From Bedellia somnulentella (Eukaryota; Arthropoda; Insecta; Lepidoptera; Bedelliidae), in NCBI GenBank assembly GCA_963576735.1, contig OY755198.1:9410535-9474534 (forward strand): DNA of 64,000 nt, read 5' to 3'. The notes below the pieces were generated by a model. The model was not told the origin of the DNA. It saw only the letters and a list, made by a program, of their open reading frames with translations, and searched no databases. A program made the translations under genes and the position numbers. Below are positions 19,222-29,830 of this stretch, in pieces; the stretch's first letter is position 1; each line of letters begins with the position of its first letter.

Positions 19222-19676
19222 TGTAGCCGCGAGTGACTTATTTAAACTTTAAACACTTACCAGGCACGTGGCTGGCAGGGGTGGCGTTCGAACTCTCGAG
19301 AGTTTATTGATGAATCACAGCGCAGGCTTACACTTTTCACCATAGGTCCATAGATAAATGTGGTTCAGTCCTTTTTCATCACTTTGTTGGGGAAATAGAC
19401 TTGATTCGGAATTTATTTGGTAACTTTTATACGAACGTGTGCATTCACATCGGCGTGTTGAGAAAGAGAGACTAACTTGCGGAAACGGATGTAGTTGTAA
19501 GACGTCAGACGTCAATGTTGCCAGTTTCCCGCATCAACGAGGTAGTGTTAGAGAAAATAAGCCACATGAAATAAATCTATTTCTAACGTGAATTAAAAAG
19601 TATGTAAACTATGTTTTGTTGTCTTGTGCACACCTAATAAAGAAAATTATAAACTAATTTGTTCCAGTACGGAACA
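19222..19676 (-). repeat. BEL element 3' LTR
   Basis: Differs from the other LTR at one base (G at 19322 against A at 25291). Confidence 0.95.
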
Positions 19677-19769
19677 TAAACCCGCTCACCTTAAAAGTAT
19701 ATAACTTTAACAAAATAAAAGAAAATATAACCTAACCTATGACTATGATTTAAATATGTATAAAGTACT

Positions 19770-22700
19770 CTATTCAATAGGTAGCGGACACAGTTTAACC
19801 ACTGGCCGCTTAAAAAATTTGTTATTCATTTTGAGCGTAACCACACGGGTGACGTTGTCAGTCCCGGGATGGATCGCGTGCACGCGAGCCAGCTTCCACT
19901 GCAGCGGCGGCAGGTGGTCGTCGCGTACAATAACAACAGTGCCTTCACTAATAGAAGGGCCTCGGTCTTGAAGCCACTTTTGACTTTGTTGAATTTCGTG
20001 AAGATATTCCCTACTCCATCGCTTCCAGAAATGTTGGACGGATTGCTGAACCCATCGCCAGCGCGTAAGTCTGTTAGGATTAACGTCTACCAAGGAAACG
20101 TCGGGTAGGGCCGTAAGCGGTTCACCTATCAAGAAATGAGAGGGTGTGAGGGGAAGCGGATCTGAAGCTGACGAACTCATCACGGACAGAGGACGCGAAT
20201 TAAGAACCGCTTCGATTTGACACAGAAGTGTGTGCATTTCATCGTACGTTTGGGTACGAGTTCCAAGTACTCTACGTAAGTGGTGCTTAAAACTTTTCAC
20301 CCCAGCTTCAAAAAGACCCCCGAAATGGCTTGCATGGCTTGGTTGGAAATGCCAAGTTATACACTGTTGAAGAGTTTCCTTTTGTAAATTTCTTTGAACT
20401 GAATCATTACCTAAAAAGGCATAAAGCTCTTTCAAGTATTTGTCACAACCCACAAAGTTTGTACCACAGTCGGAAAATATATCGGTACATAATCCACGAC
20501 GGGAAGTGAAACGTCGTAACGCAGCAAGAAAACCTTCAGTGGAAAGCTCGGAAACGATTTCGAGATGAATAGCTTTGACACTCATGCAAACAAATACTGA
20601 AACGTAACATTTTATAACTTTGGCATTACGCACCTTATTGGCGCGAACAAAGAAAGGGCCGGCATAATCTACAGCTGTTTTAATAAATGGTCGCGCGGGC
20701 CGCAGACGAGTAGCGGGGAGAGGTCCCATGCGCGGTTGCACTGGTGTCGGACGCGCGCTGAAGCAACGAACGCAGCGATGTATACGTTGCCGCACGATAT
20801 CGCGACACGAGATTATCCAGTACTTTTGCGAGAGCAGGTACTGAACGGTCTGAGGTCCGGCATGTAGATAACACACATGAGCATCATCTATGATTAGGTT
20901 AGTTAATGTATGTTTCTTTGGTAAAATCATTTGATGTTTACTATCATAAGATAAGAGTGACTTATGAATCCTACCACCGACTCGTAACAAACCGTCACTA
21001 TGAAGAAATGGTGTAATACGCCTTAATGATTGAGAAGGCAAATTCCCTTTTGAAATCTTATTTATATCTTCGGTAAAAACCGATTGTTGCACTAAAAGAA
21101 CGAGTTTTTTCAAGGATTCATTATATTCTGGAACCGTTATATAATCTGAGTGGTGGTTAGTTAAATGTTTGCATTTTTTGTAGAAACGAATTATCCAAGC
21201 GGTGATTCGTACTAATTTACCTAGCGAAGAATAACGCTGTATAATCTCAATATCTGTATTAATCGTCGTAGACGCGTTTGATGAAACAATACGCTTCTCT
21301 TCATTGGTATCAAATTGTTCATTGAAAGACGGCCATGCATGAGAAGGTCGTTGTAACCAAGCTGGGCCGTGATACCACAGGGGATGGGCGCGTAGCGCGT
21401 GGGGCAGTGCACCGCGCGAGGCCACGTCCGCGGGGTTGTCAGCAGAGCGGACATGGCGCCAACGAGATGCGGGCACAACAGACAAGATATCACTGGTGCG
21501 GTTGGAGACGAAGGTCTTCCAAGTATGAGGTGGTTGGTGTAACCAAGCTAGCACGATCGACGCATCAGACCATGCATACACGTTATCCATATCGACCCGA
21601 TTGTCGTAGATTGAAATAACTTTGTCTATTAATTTTGATAATAATAAGGCAGCCATTAATTCAAGGCGGGGTATTGTTAGACGAACCCGTAAAGGGGCCA
21701 CACGAGTTTTAGCTATAACGAGGTAAGTACGAATTTCTCCGTCACTACTTGTTAAGCGAATATAAACACAACCGGCATACGCGGTTTCACTTGCGTCAGC
21801 GAATCCATGCACCTGTACGGTACAAGTATTATCTAAAATGTGACGCGGAAAAGAAATACATTTTATTATCGGTAGCTCTTGAATAAAAAGTCTCCATGAA
21901 TTAATAATATCAATAGGTGGGGTTTCGTCCCAACCAATATTAGCTACCCATAGCAATTGAATTAAATGTTTTGCGTATAAGGTCAGAGGGGACAAAAATC
22001 CTAGCGGATCGTAAATCCTAGCTATTTCAGAAAGGATTGCCCGTTTAGTGTATTTTTCAGAATTGACCTGAACATTAAACTTAAAACAATCAGTTCGCGG
22101 ATCCCAATGTAACCCTAGGACTTTAGTGTGTGTATCCTTCTCGAGATGCGCAACGGAGACGGTTTCCTGCCGCCCACCATGAGGAGATGACGACTCAACC
22201 GCGGCAAGTATCGCCGGCGAGTTGCTGTGCCACTTTCTTAATTCAAACCCAGCCGAGGAGCAAATACCAATAAGCTCACGCTGTAACGCTAGGGCATCGG
22301 ACTCGGAATTGGCCCCCGCGACCACGTCATCTACAAATATAGATTCCAAGAGTACAGGTGCAGCCAACGGGAACCGGTGACTTTCATCATGAGCTAACTG
22401 TTGAATAGTACGCAGAGCGAGGAACGGGGACGAGCTAACTCCGAAGGTGACTGTACGAAGACGAAAATCCTGTACAGGTTCCGCAGGTGAACTCCGCCAG
22501 AGGATACGTTGGTAATCCAGATGATCTTTACACATACCTATATTTCTATACATTTGTTTACAATCTGATGTGAACCCTATGAGATGAATACGAAACTTAA
22601 GAAGGATATCCACAATGTCGGGATGAAGCTTGGGTCCAGTGAGTAGCACTTGATTCAGGGATACTCCGTTGGATGATTTACACCCTGCTTCAAATACTAC

Positions 22701-24524
22701 GCGGGTACGTGTGGTCTCACTGGACTCTTTAACCACGCAGTGGTGCGGAATATAATAGTGTGCGCCCAGGGCGGCATCACTAGTCACGGGCTCCATGTGG
22801 TTTAAATCTAAATATTCTTGGATACACGCGTGGTAGTCACGTTTGAGGGTTGGATTACGTTCGAGCCTATACTCGAGCTTATGAAGCCTCGCGAGGGCTG
22901 TCTGCCGCGACTCGCCGAGGGGCGGAGCATCGGGTTTAAACGGAAGAGAAACGACGTAGCGGCCGGTAATACCATCGCGAGTATGCGTCCTTTGAAAAAG
23001 GGATTCACATAACTCTTCATCAGGAATGTAACTCCGTTTCTCAGGAAGGGACTCCAGCTCCCAGAACCTTTGCAAATTGTCATTGTCGAATGAGCTAAAA
23101 CACACATGGGGTGGAGTCGAAACCACGGGATCTAAGTTTAATTTACCCAATAATAAATAACCGAATACACTGTTTACAGCGATCGGAGAACCAGGCAAAC
23201 CGGAAACGATATTACCTAATAACACATGGGATAGTATATCCGCTCCTAACAACATTTCCACGGGTTGTGGAGTACGAAAATCGGGGTCAGCTAAGGTCAA
23301 ATTGGTTAAATGTGTCCACCCTTTCTGGGGAAGTGGTACGCTCGGCATGTGAGACATCAACTTTGGTAGAATTAAAGCTTCTACTTGAATTATAGGGTTT
23401 TGTTTACCCTTGGGTTTGACTAAACACGAAATTACACCCTTTGGTTTAACTGGTTCGCTATCACCAATACCATATACTGGAATGTTTATTTTCTTACGAT
23501 TTAAACCTAACCTTTGCGCGCACGACTCAGTTATAAAGGAAGCCTGGCTTCCCGAGTCCACAACACACCTAACGGTCGATAGTATAGAAGAGCCAACACA
23601 TACATCGATGAGCGCGGTCGAGAGTAGCACCGTGCTAGTTCGCATAGAAGGAGCATTGGAATTCGAAACGCAATTATTATGAATAGAATTCGACTCGGAC
23701 TGAGTTGGCGGCACTGGGTCTACCTTGGCAGGGGGGAGGGTGATAACAGCGGAGTCACTGACTACCGGCGAGGCTTGATTAGACAAATGAATTAAACTGT
23801 GATGCCTTTTGTGACACGAGCGACACACATAACTCGATTTGCAATTGATAACATTGTGACCTACATTTAAACAATTATAACAAATACTTTTATTTTGAAT
23901 TAAATTGTACCTCGCGTGAGGTGTAAGATTTAAAAACTTCGAACATTTTGTCAACGAATGTTGAGCTTCACAGCATATACAAGTTTGCTTCTTAATTACG
24001 TTGTAACTACGTTGATTTTCGTCTGTTTGACGAGTAGGAAGGCCGACATTGTTTGCAGCTAATGCATTGAATGATCGCTGCTGCGTGATAGTGCGGCTTG
24101 ATAGCGAACTACCCACTTTTGTATTTTGTTGTGAAATGGACTGCCCACCAACGGAAATGTTTATGATTTCGTCAGCGGAAATTTCTTTTTCAAGAAATGT
24201 GATCAATGTGTTTACATCGGGAATAGAAGATGGTTTCACTAGCGATCTTTCAAAACACTTCCTAGTACCAACTGGAATTTTACGTAGTAAAATGTTTAAA
24301 AGTATGAAATTCCATTGGCCCACGGGAAACTGCATAGCTTCAAGTGCCTTAATATTTTCTTGGTAGACGTTAAGTAGCCGACGCAGGCTATGAACCGATT
24401 TATCACTGCAATTTTCGATGTCGAGAATTCGATCGAGATGTTTTGACGCGATGACTCGCTTATTTTCATAACGAGAAATTAATATTTCTAAAGCGATGGC
24501 GTAATTATCTTCGGAAATCGGCAA
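19770..24524 (-). CDS. BEL/Pao gag-pol polyprotein, main open part
   Basis: 1584 residues. Domains in order: end of gag; Cys/His zinc knuckles at ~180-245 (CYNCLNVGHNVINC); aspartic protease with VVDSGSQASF near 323; reverse transcriptase at ~600-760 with the Pao-type FVDDVVAGA near 730 in place of YADD; RNase H with FADASETAYAGC near 910; integrase zinc region ~1190-1255 and catalytic core with AVDYAGPFF near 1291, SDCGTNF near 1353 and NSRPLSV near 1443. The polyprotein copies the element RNA to DNA and inserts it. The coordinates start at the first Met after the TAG; upstream codons back to 24581 remain in the same frame. Confidence 0.93.
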   Translation of the reverse strand: MPISEDNYAIALEILISRYENKRVIASKHLDRILDIENCSDKSVHSLRRLLNVYQENIKALEAMQFPVGQWNFILLNILLRKIPVGTRKCFERSLVKPSSIPDVNTLITFLEKEISADEIINISVGGQSISQQNTKVGSSLSSRTITQQRSFNALAANNVGLPTRQTDENQRSYNVIKKQTCICCEAQHSLTKCSKFLNLTPHARYNLIQNKSICYNCLNVGHNVINCKSSYVCRSCHKRHHSLIHLSNQASPVVSDSAVITLPPAKVDPVPPTQSESNSIHNNCVSNSNAPSMRTSTVLLSTALIDVCVGSSILSTVRCVVDSGSQASFITESCAQRLGLNRKKINIPVYGIGDSEPVKPKGVISCLVKPKGKQNPIIQVEALILPKLMSHMPSVPLPQKGWTHLTNLTLADPDFRTPQPVEMLLGADILSHVLLGNIVSGLPGSPIAVNSVFGYLLLGKLNLDPVVSTPPHVCFSSFDNDNLQRFWELESLPEKRSYIPDEELCESLFQRTHTRDGITGRYVVSLPFKPDAPPLGESRQTALARLHKLEYRLERNPTLKRDYHACIQEYLDLNHMEPVTSDAALGAHYYIPHHCVVKESSETTRTRVVFEAGCKSSNGVSLNQVLLTGPKLHPDIVDILLKFRIHLIGFTSDCKQMYRNIGMCKDHLDYQRILWRSSPAEPVQDFRLRTVTFGVSSSPFLALRTIQQLAHDESHRFPLAAPVLLESIFVDDVVAGANSESDALALQRELIGICSSAGFELRKWHSNSPAILAAVESSSPHGGRQETVSVAHLEKDTHTKVLGLHWDPRTDCFKFNVQVNSEKYTKRAILSEIARIYDPLGFLSPLTLYAKHLIQLLWVANIGWDETPPIDIINSWRLFIQELPIIKCISFPRHILDNTCTVQVHGFADASETAYAGCVYIRLTSSDGEIRTYLVIAKTRVAPLRVRLTIPRLELMAALLLSKLIDKVISIYDNRVDMDNVYAWSDASIVLAWLHQPPHTWKTFVSNRTSDILSVVPASRWRHVRSADNPADVASRGALPHALRAHPLWYHGPAWLQRPSHAWPSFNEQFDTNEEKRIVSSNASTTINTDIEIIQRYSSLGKLVRITAWIIRFYKKCKHLTNHHSDYITVPEYNESLKKLVLLVQQSVFTEDINKISKGNLPSQSLRRITPFLHSDGLLRVGGRIHKSLLSYDSKHQMILPKKHTLTNLIIDDAHVCYLHAGPQTVQYLLSQKYWIISCRDIVRQRIHRCVRCFSARPTPVQPRMGPLPATRLRPARPFIKTAVDYAGPFFVRANKVRNAKVIKCYVSVFVCMSVKAIHLEIVSELSTEGFLAALRRFTSRRGLCTDIFSDCGTNFVGCDKYLKELYAFLGNDSVQRNLQKETLQQCITWHFQPSHASHFGGLFEAGVKSFKHHLRRVLGTRTQTYDEMHTLLCQIEAVLNSRPLSVMSSSASDPLPLTPSHFLIGEPLTALPDVSLVDVNPNRLTRWRWVQQSVQHFWKRWSREYLHEIQQSQKWLQDRGPSISEGTVVIVRDDHLPPLQWKLARVHAIHPGTDNVTRVVTLKMNNKFFKRPVVKLCPLPIE

Positions 24525-24581
24525 GGATTTTATAAGATTAAAAGGTTCGTTCTTTACAGTAAGTATTAAGTACCTAAGCTT

Positions 24582-25181
24582 CTAGGCATCCGTGTAGGCA
24601 CTGTTGCTATGCACTAACGAATTAAATAAATCAATGTATGATGGCCAATCCGTAGGATCGCCACTAAACGAGGGCAATGGTAAAGTAGGCAAAGTTTTAC
24701 TGTGATGACACTGCTGAGGAGCCTCAGACGATGAAAGAAAAATACGACTTGAGCGACGGACACGTTCCTCCTTTTGCTTAAGGTCGTTAAGATGAGCTAA
24801 GATGCCATAATACAAATCGTTAAATTCATTCCGAATAGTTATTTGTTCATCTTTATCAAAGCACTTATGTTTAAACAATATTTTTTCTATTTTACACTGG
24901 ACTTTCGTAAACTTTCTCTGATGAGCTGAAATGTCTATAGTTCGCGAACGAAATTGCTGCTCATCGGTAGTTGCAAACTGTAATGTACGCCTAAGTTCTT
25001 CGAGAATCAAGTCCCTTTCGAATATGTCTTGTTCACAAACATGATCGTTCTCGGCCATTTTGCGTAACAAAGATGGCGACTCAAACGATTGAAATGAATT
25101 TGAAATTACTGAGTACGTAGTACTGCACAACACAAGACAACAAAACAAAAGATGAAATCGGATCCGGTTCGATAGGATCAA
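24582..25181 (-). CDS. BEL/Pao gag, N-terminal part, ending at an in-frame TAG
   Basis: 199 residues, probably truly starting at the internal MAENDHVCEQ (near 25060). Contains a helical segment rich in Glu/Lys and a C-terminal LPLPSFSGDPTDWPSYIDLF, the conserved start of the Pao gag core. The TAG at 24582-24584 separates it from the rest of gag-pol in the same frame. It could be one nonsense mutation or a programmed readthrough site; I favour mutation. Confidence 0.85.
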   Translation of the reverse strand: MILSNRIRFHLLFCCLVLCSTTYSVISNSFQSFESPSLLRKMAENDHVCEQDIFERDLILEELRRTLQFATTDEQQFRSRTIDISAHQRKFTKVQCKIEKILFKHKCFDKDEQITIRNEFNDLYYGILAHLNDLKQKEERVRRSSRIFLSSSEAPQQCHHSKTLPTLPLPSFSGDPTDWPSYIDLFNSLVHSNSAYTDA

Positions 25182-25190
25182 AATAATTTA

Positions 25191-25645
25191 TGTAGCCGCG
25201 AGTGACTTATTTAAACTTTAAACACTTACCAGGCACGTGGCTGGCAGGGGTGGCGTTCGAACTCTCGAGAGTTTATTGATGAATCACAGCACAGGCTTAC
25301 ACTTTTCACCATAGGTCCATAGATAAATGTGGTTCAGTCCTTTTTCATCACTTTGTTGGGGAAATAGACTTGATTCGGAATTTATTTGGTAACTTTTATA
25401 CGAACGTGTGCATTCACATCGGCGTGTTGAGAAAGAGAGACTAACTTGCGGAAACGGATGTAGTTGTAAGACGTCAGACGTCAATGTTGCCAGTTTCCCG
25501 CATCAACGAGGTAGTGTTAGAGAAAATAAGCCACATGAAATAAATCTATTTCTAACGTGAATTAAAAAGTATGTAAACTATGTTTTGTTGTCTTGTGCAC
25601 ACCTAATAAAGAAAATTATAAACTAATTTGTTCCAGTACGGAACA
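25191..25645 (-). repeat. BEL element 5' LTR
   Basis: 455 bp, with TATAA-like and AATAAA signals shared with the other LTR. Confidence 0.95.
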
Positions 25646-26525
25646 CTGAACTACACATAATTAAATAATATATAAACAAAAAATCTGTGTCTGCCACATT
25701 TGAAGAAAACAAAATAAAATAAATAGTATAGGAAAATACAGTAAACTAAACAAATTCATTACAAAAAAGAAATCGTTTAAAATTATAATTTATATAATTT
25801 AAAAGATTTTCTTTTCTTTAAACATATTCGCTTATAGTCTTAGAACATTAAATAATTAAAAGAACAAGAAAACAAAAATCAGTATTTACAAATGCTCAAG
25901 TTAAAGGTCACATGAGACAAACAAGCAATACATTTATACATTAATTATTTTTATTATTTACTAGAAGTTTACTTGCATGTGTGAGAAAGTCTTTGAAATA
26001 TTATTTTTTTGTTGATTCAGAAGGAATGATTTGTACTGTTTTTTGAAATTAAATTTAGTTAATATTTCACGCATTGGTTGGTGGAGGAATATCATTCCAA
26101 TACTTAGTTGCATTGTATCGAAAACTTCCAGTAAAAGCTACAGTACGATGATGGATCAGTGATAAAGGTGGGAGCAGGCTACGAACACAATAGAAGCTTC
26201 CAAATGATGAATACTTCAATTTGTTAAAAATATATTCTGGGCATTTGAACTTCATTACATCAAATAATAATGAAGCCATATGCAAGCGCCTACGTGATTC
26301 CATGTTTAGTGTAGAAGAAATAATAATATAATTAAGGTAGAGTGAGATATGACAACGTGGCGGTACACTATGGCAAAATCTGTAGCAAGTATTTTGGATT
26401 CGCTGAATCTGACGTTCTGACGTTGCTAAAAGACGTGGCCCGTACACAACATCCGCATAATTAAGTTTCGATAAAACCACAGCCTCACAAAGAGTAACGC
26501 GTGCATCTACTGTCAGGCTACTCTT
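25646..26525 (-). mobile_element. LINE 3' portion (upstream half of the split copy)
   Basis: Contains the C-terminus of a non-LTR reverse transcriptase and the start of its 3' UTR, which continues past the BEL element at 19221-19022. Confidence 0.75.
26067..26525 (-). pseudogene. LINE reverse transcriptase C-terminal fragment
   Basis: About 150 residues with LTVDARVTLCEAVVLSKLNY, QIQRIQNTCYRFC and RYNATKYWNDIPPPT. This is the conserved C-terminal region of Jockey-like LINEs; the catalytic core is absent. Confidence 0.75.
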
Positions 26526-26582
26526 ATTTTATACAATATTTTTAAACGGTAAAAACATACATACATACATATACTCACGCCA

Positions 26583-27104
26583 TTAGTTCCCATTGGGGTA
26601 GGCAGAGACTATTGATCGCCACTTCGTACGATCCTGACAAACCTCTCTAGCTTCGTTTACATCCATCAATCTTTTCATACATGCTCTTTTATTCTTCATA
26701 CTTCGGACGTTAGCCTTTTTGAGCACACTCTCAATTTGGTCCAAGTGTGTTCTCCGTGGTCGTCTTCTACTAACATAACCATCTACACTAGCTCTATAGA
26801 TCCATTTTACCAATTCTCTATCATCCATCCTCTCTGTATGCCCAAACCATCTCAACATTCCTTTTCCTATCTTTGTTACAATATCATCTTTCACACCACA
26901 CTTTTCACGAATAACACTATTTCTCTCTCGATCACATAATCTAACATTACATTTTTTTCTGAGTGACCTCATCTCTACTGCATTTACTCTGCTCTCATGC
27001 TTCTTCTGCCACACCCAACATTCGCTTCCATACATAAGCGTCGGAACAAGAACAGCATTATGCACAGCCATTCGGGCCTTTTCGGACACCGATTGACTGG
27101 TCAT
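26583..27104 (-). pseudogene. RTE-type LINE protein, C-terminal part
   Basis: 173 residues: LMYGSECWVWQKKHE, MLRWFGHTERMDDRELVKWI and the end ARE-VCQDRTKWRSIVSAYP. The WFGH and WVW motifs are typical of the region after the RTE-clade catalytic core. Confidence 0.8.
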
Positions 27105-27715
27105 TGACTGTCCATTGCTCCATTTACCGCATTACCCTGTTTCACTCTTCCTTCAATGTCTTCATCACATTTTCCATCCCTCGTAAACAAGCTTACCAGA
27201 TGTACAAACTCCTTCACCTGTTCCACATCCTTACCATCAATCGCAATCACGCATTCCTCCTTTTAAAAACCATCGTTTTGGTTTTATCCACATTCACCCT
27301 TATTCCCTTTCTTACAAAAGACTCACATGCAATATTCATCATCTCTTGCTACTCTTCTGCCGATGATGCAAGTAACACTTGATTGTCAGCATACAAGAGG
27401 CATTTAATGATGAATCCATCTATTCTTAGTCCATAAAATCACTTTCACGCAACTCTGTATAACAGACATCCATGAACAAATTGAAGAGCCACGGAGACGC
27501 TACACATCCCTGTCGGACACTCCTAGAGATTCCGAACCAGTCAGTGTTTTCCCCGTTTACTCTTACCCATAACAGAATCCTCAGTGCACGTATAAGTTGA
27601 CTCCCCAAACCGAACTTGGATAACACCTCCCACAAACACTTTCATTACCACCCTATCATCATACGCCTTCTCTAAATCAATGAACTAAGAACTTTTCCTA
27701 CCCGACACCATTAGG
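27105..27715 (-). pseudogene. RTE-type LINE reverse transcriptase core, frame-shifted
   Basis: 27426-27635 encodes FGISRSVRQGCVASPWLFNL (the RQGC..SP.LFN motif). The YADN-like active site and following strands lie in other frames and include stops, so the copy is dead. Confidence 0.75.
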
Positions 27716-27739
27716 TTATAAGTATTATGTTTATTGTGT

Positions 27740-28005
27740 GCTGTGTAGTGTCGGCTTAGAATAGCACTACCCCATTTCTTCCGGTGGGTGTACGTAAAAG
27801 GCGACTAACGGTATCGGGGCTTTTAAGGGTTTTTTGGGCGATGCGGTTGGAGACCGATGGGTGGATGGATGGATTGGAGATGACCAACAACCTTTATTTT
27901 ACCATCTTTTCCCCACTCAACTTTCCAAATGTGGCTGAGGAATTTCGAATTCCTTAGCTCTGGCTACCCCTTCTAGGGATTTATAGCCGTGAGTATATGT
28001 TTATG
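27740..28005 (+). mobile_element. SINE-A copy with small internal insertion
   Basis: After the GGTTGGAGACC block there is a ~30 bp GATGGGTGGATGGATGGATT insertion. The tail is TTTATG-like. Confidence 0.8.
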
Positions 28006-28124
28006 TTTATGTTTACGTATTATGTTTACTATCTAAAAATAACTATCTAACTCCACTCTCGATTCAAACAAAATGTTATTGTGTTCATTGGACACTTGGA
28101 TTGATGAAGCACTTTTTTAATTTA

Positions 28125-28295
28125 ATGTTTTTTGACATGAATTCCTCATGTGGGGATTATTACTCATAAATAAAAGATGTTATTAAAGGAAAGAAAAATT
28201 TCGACACTGGCGGGGTTTGAACCCGCGACCTTCGGGTATACGCCCCCGTCGCTCTTGTCGAAATTTTTCTTTCCTTTAATAACATCTTTTATTTA
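28125..28295. repeat. tRNA-like cassette folded into an inverted repeat, copy 2
   Basis: The 3' two thirds of the tRNA-like unit lies inverted (GGGTTTGAACCCGCGACC, 28209-28226). It is flanked by AGATGTTATTAAAGG...AAATTTCGACA and its inverse, giving arms of ~34 bp at about 28167-28202 and 28256-28291. Confidence 0.65.
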
Positions 28296-28327
28296 AGAGC
28301 ACTTTTTTAGTTTATTAACAAAAAAAT

Positions 28328-28828
28328 AATAGTTTAAAAAACACTAAAAAACACGCTTTTATAAGTGCACTTAAAAGTCAAAAATAAATTACGGGTCGTT
28401 CAAGTTGTCTCTATTTCTGGGCTGAAGTGTAAACTATGTGCTTTTAATTATAATATTTGATTGTAAAAGCGTGGGGCGCTGGAAAAGGAAAGATTTTTTG
28501 TTTACCTTGCTAAGAAATCAAGTTAAGCGATGTTTCGGGAAGCAGGTTACAGAGATCGGCACTCTAACTAGAGTTGCAGCACCACTAGTTGGAGGCTCTA
28601 TATTAAACATTCTGTCAAAAGTACTAGTCAACAGTTTGTTCGTGTATTTGTTTACAAGAAAGTTTTTCCTGCTCCAGCGCCCCACGCTTTTACAATCAAA
28701 TATTATAATTAAAAGCACATAGTTTACACTTCAGCCCAGAAATAGAGACAACTTGAACGACCCGTAATTTATTTTTGACTTTTAAGTGCACTTATAAAAG
28801 CGTGTTTTTTAGTGTTTTTTAAACTATT
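28328..28828. mobile_element. Foldback (long inverted repeat) element, ~500 bp
   Basis: Arms of about 165-175 bp (28328-28503 and 28655-28828) are near-perfect inverse copies around a ~150 bp spacer. Shared landmarks are ACGGGTCGTTCAAGTTGTCT and AAAGCGTGGGGCGCTGG. No transposase frame, so non-autonomous. Confidence 0.8.
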
Positions 28829-28876
28829 AATTTATTTTATGAATTTTAGTCTTTGCTAATGGCATATTTTAAACAT

Positions 28877-29190
28877 TTATTTCAAATAGACGAATGAGCC
28901 CGCATCCTCTCCATCTCCGCCAGTGCGTCTGTATTGCATGTTGCATGGTGTCTTACCTGTCAGCTTAGAACAATCTAACTCTTCAATCTGGAGACCACTA
29001 AGTGATTTTACTCGACTTAGCGCCACATATGCCTGTCCATCCGCAAAAGTACGGGACCCTAAGTACACCACGGCGTGGTCTACCGTACAGCCTTGCATCT
29101 TGTGCACGGTAGATGCCCAACTTAAAATCACTGGGAGCATGCGCCTTTCCACCGTACCGTAGCTAACTAAAGTTTTCGTTTTTTTTGGTC
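28877..29190 (-). pseudogene. Helitron-type Pif1 helicase C-terminus
   Basis: About 100 residues: [20 protein letters not shown] (helicase motif V region) and [20 protein letters not shown] (motif VI region). It ends at a stop at 28877-28879. In Helitrons this domain sits at the end of the Rep-helicase. Only the end survives and no Rep domain is seen nearby. Confidence 0.8.
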
Positions 29191-29487
29191 GCGTTTTTCC
29201 TTTTCTTTTTATAGTCTCCGTTTTCTTTGTGTTGTTGTTTCTTTATGTTTAGTTTTTACCATAGTATTCCCACGAGTATAAGACAATTAAACGGTCAACC
29301 CCCCCAGAGGTCCGAGTAGAGGAGCAAGGCTACTTGCAACAGGGTTTCGCCCTGAGGTGACGCTAGCGACATGACATTTTTAACCACCCTCATGCCATTC
29401 AGCCCTCGGCACGTTTCTCACCTTGGCTTGGGTGGGATCTTTAACAAGCTACTACCCCATTTACACGTCAATATGCATCGTATCGTA
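29191..29487. other. No recognisable gene
   Basis: T-rich, then a GC-richer stretch around 29300-29450 with no long frame. Probably repeat-derived. Confidence 0.4.
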
Positions 29488-29830
29488 GTAGCACCTGTAG
29501 CTCAGTTGGACTGATGTGATCGTATTTACAAGTTAAGCAACGCGAGCTGCGGTCCGTCCACGGATGGGTAACCGCCTAGTGGTATTTATCTCGGGCGCTA
29601 CCGTGCTTCGCAAGGCGCGTAAAGCCGTTGGTGCCGGTTGTTATCGTAAGATAGCAGTCGTCAAGCTTTGTCAGAGACCCAAACGGGCGGCTTGATAACG
29701 TCTAACGGTAAAGTGACCACTAGCTTTACAAACCTCCACCAACCCGGCTGGCCCCCGTGGTGAAGTATGGCTAATACCTTCCTCACGGAAGAGACCCGTG
29801 CCCAGCAGTGGGACGTTGTTCCAGTTCAAA
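29488..29830 (+). repeat. 5S rRNA-like / SINE repeat
   Basis: AAGTTAAGCAACGCGAGC and GGATGGGTAACCGCCT match the internal control region and 3' half of 5S rRNA. They are followed by CTCGGGCGCTACCGTGCTTCG and CCACCAACCCGGCTGGCCC, a known type of lepidopteran repeat body. It is not a complete 5S gene. A piece of the same body lies at 41730-41830. Confidence 0.6.

Larger units (their letters stand above)
19222..25645 (-). mobile_element. BEL/Pao LTR retrotransposon, nearly intact
   Basis: 6424 bp with 455 bp LTRs starting TG and ending CA, and a 5 bp target duplication CTGAA (19217-19221 and 25646-25650). It is transcribed on the - strand. The gag-pol frame is continuous except for one in-frame TAG at 24582-24584. 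No envelope-like frame follows pol. I could not recognise a tRNA primer site next to the 5' LTR. Confidence 0.95.
26565..27715 (-). mobile_element. RTE-type LINE, largest copy here
   Basis: Covers from the middle of the reverse transcriptase to the 3' end, with a (CATA)n tail at 26557-26572 as read on +. It supplies the reference for all the short RTE tails in the window. Confidence 0.8.

Noticed and set aside
27104..27382. + strand frame of 92 codons
   Set aside because: It is antisense to the RTE reverse transcriptase relic.
28438..28722. 94-codon + frame and its 66-codon - counterpart
   Set aside because: Both lie in the arms of the foldback element and start with the same MLLIIIFDCKSVGRW because the arms are inverse copies.
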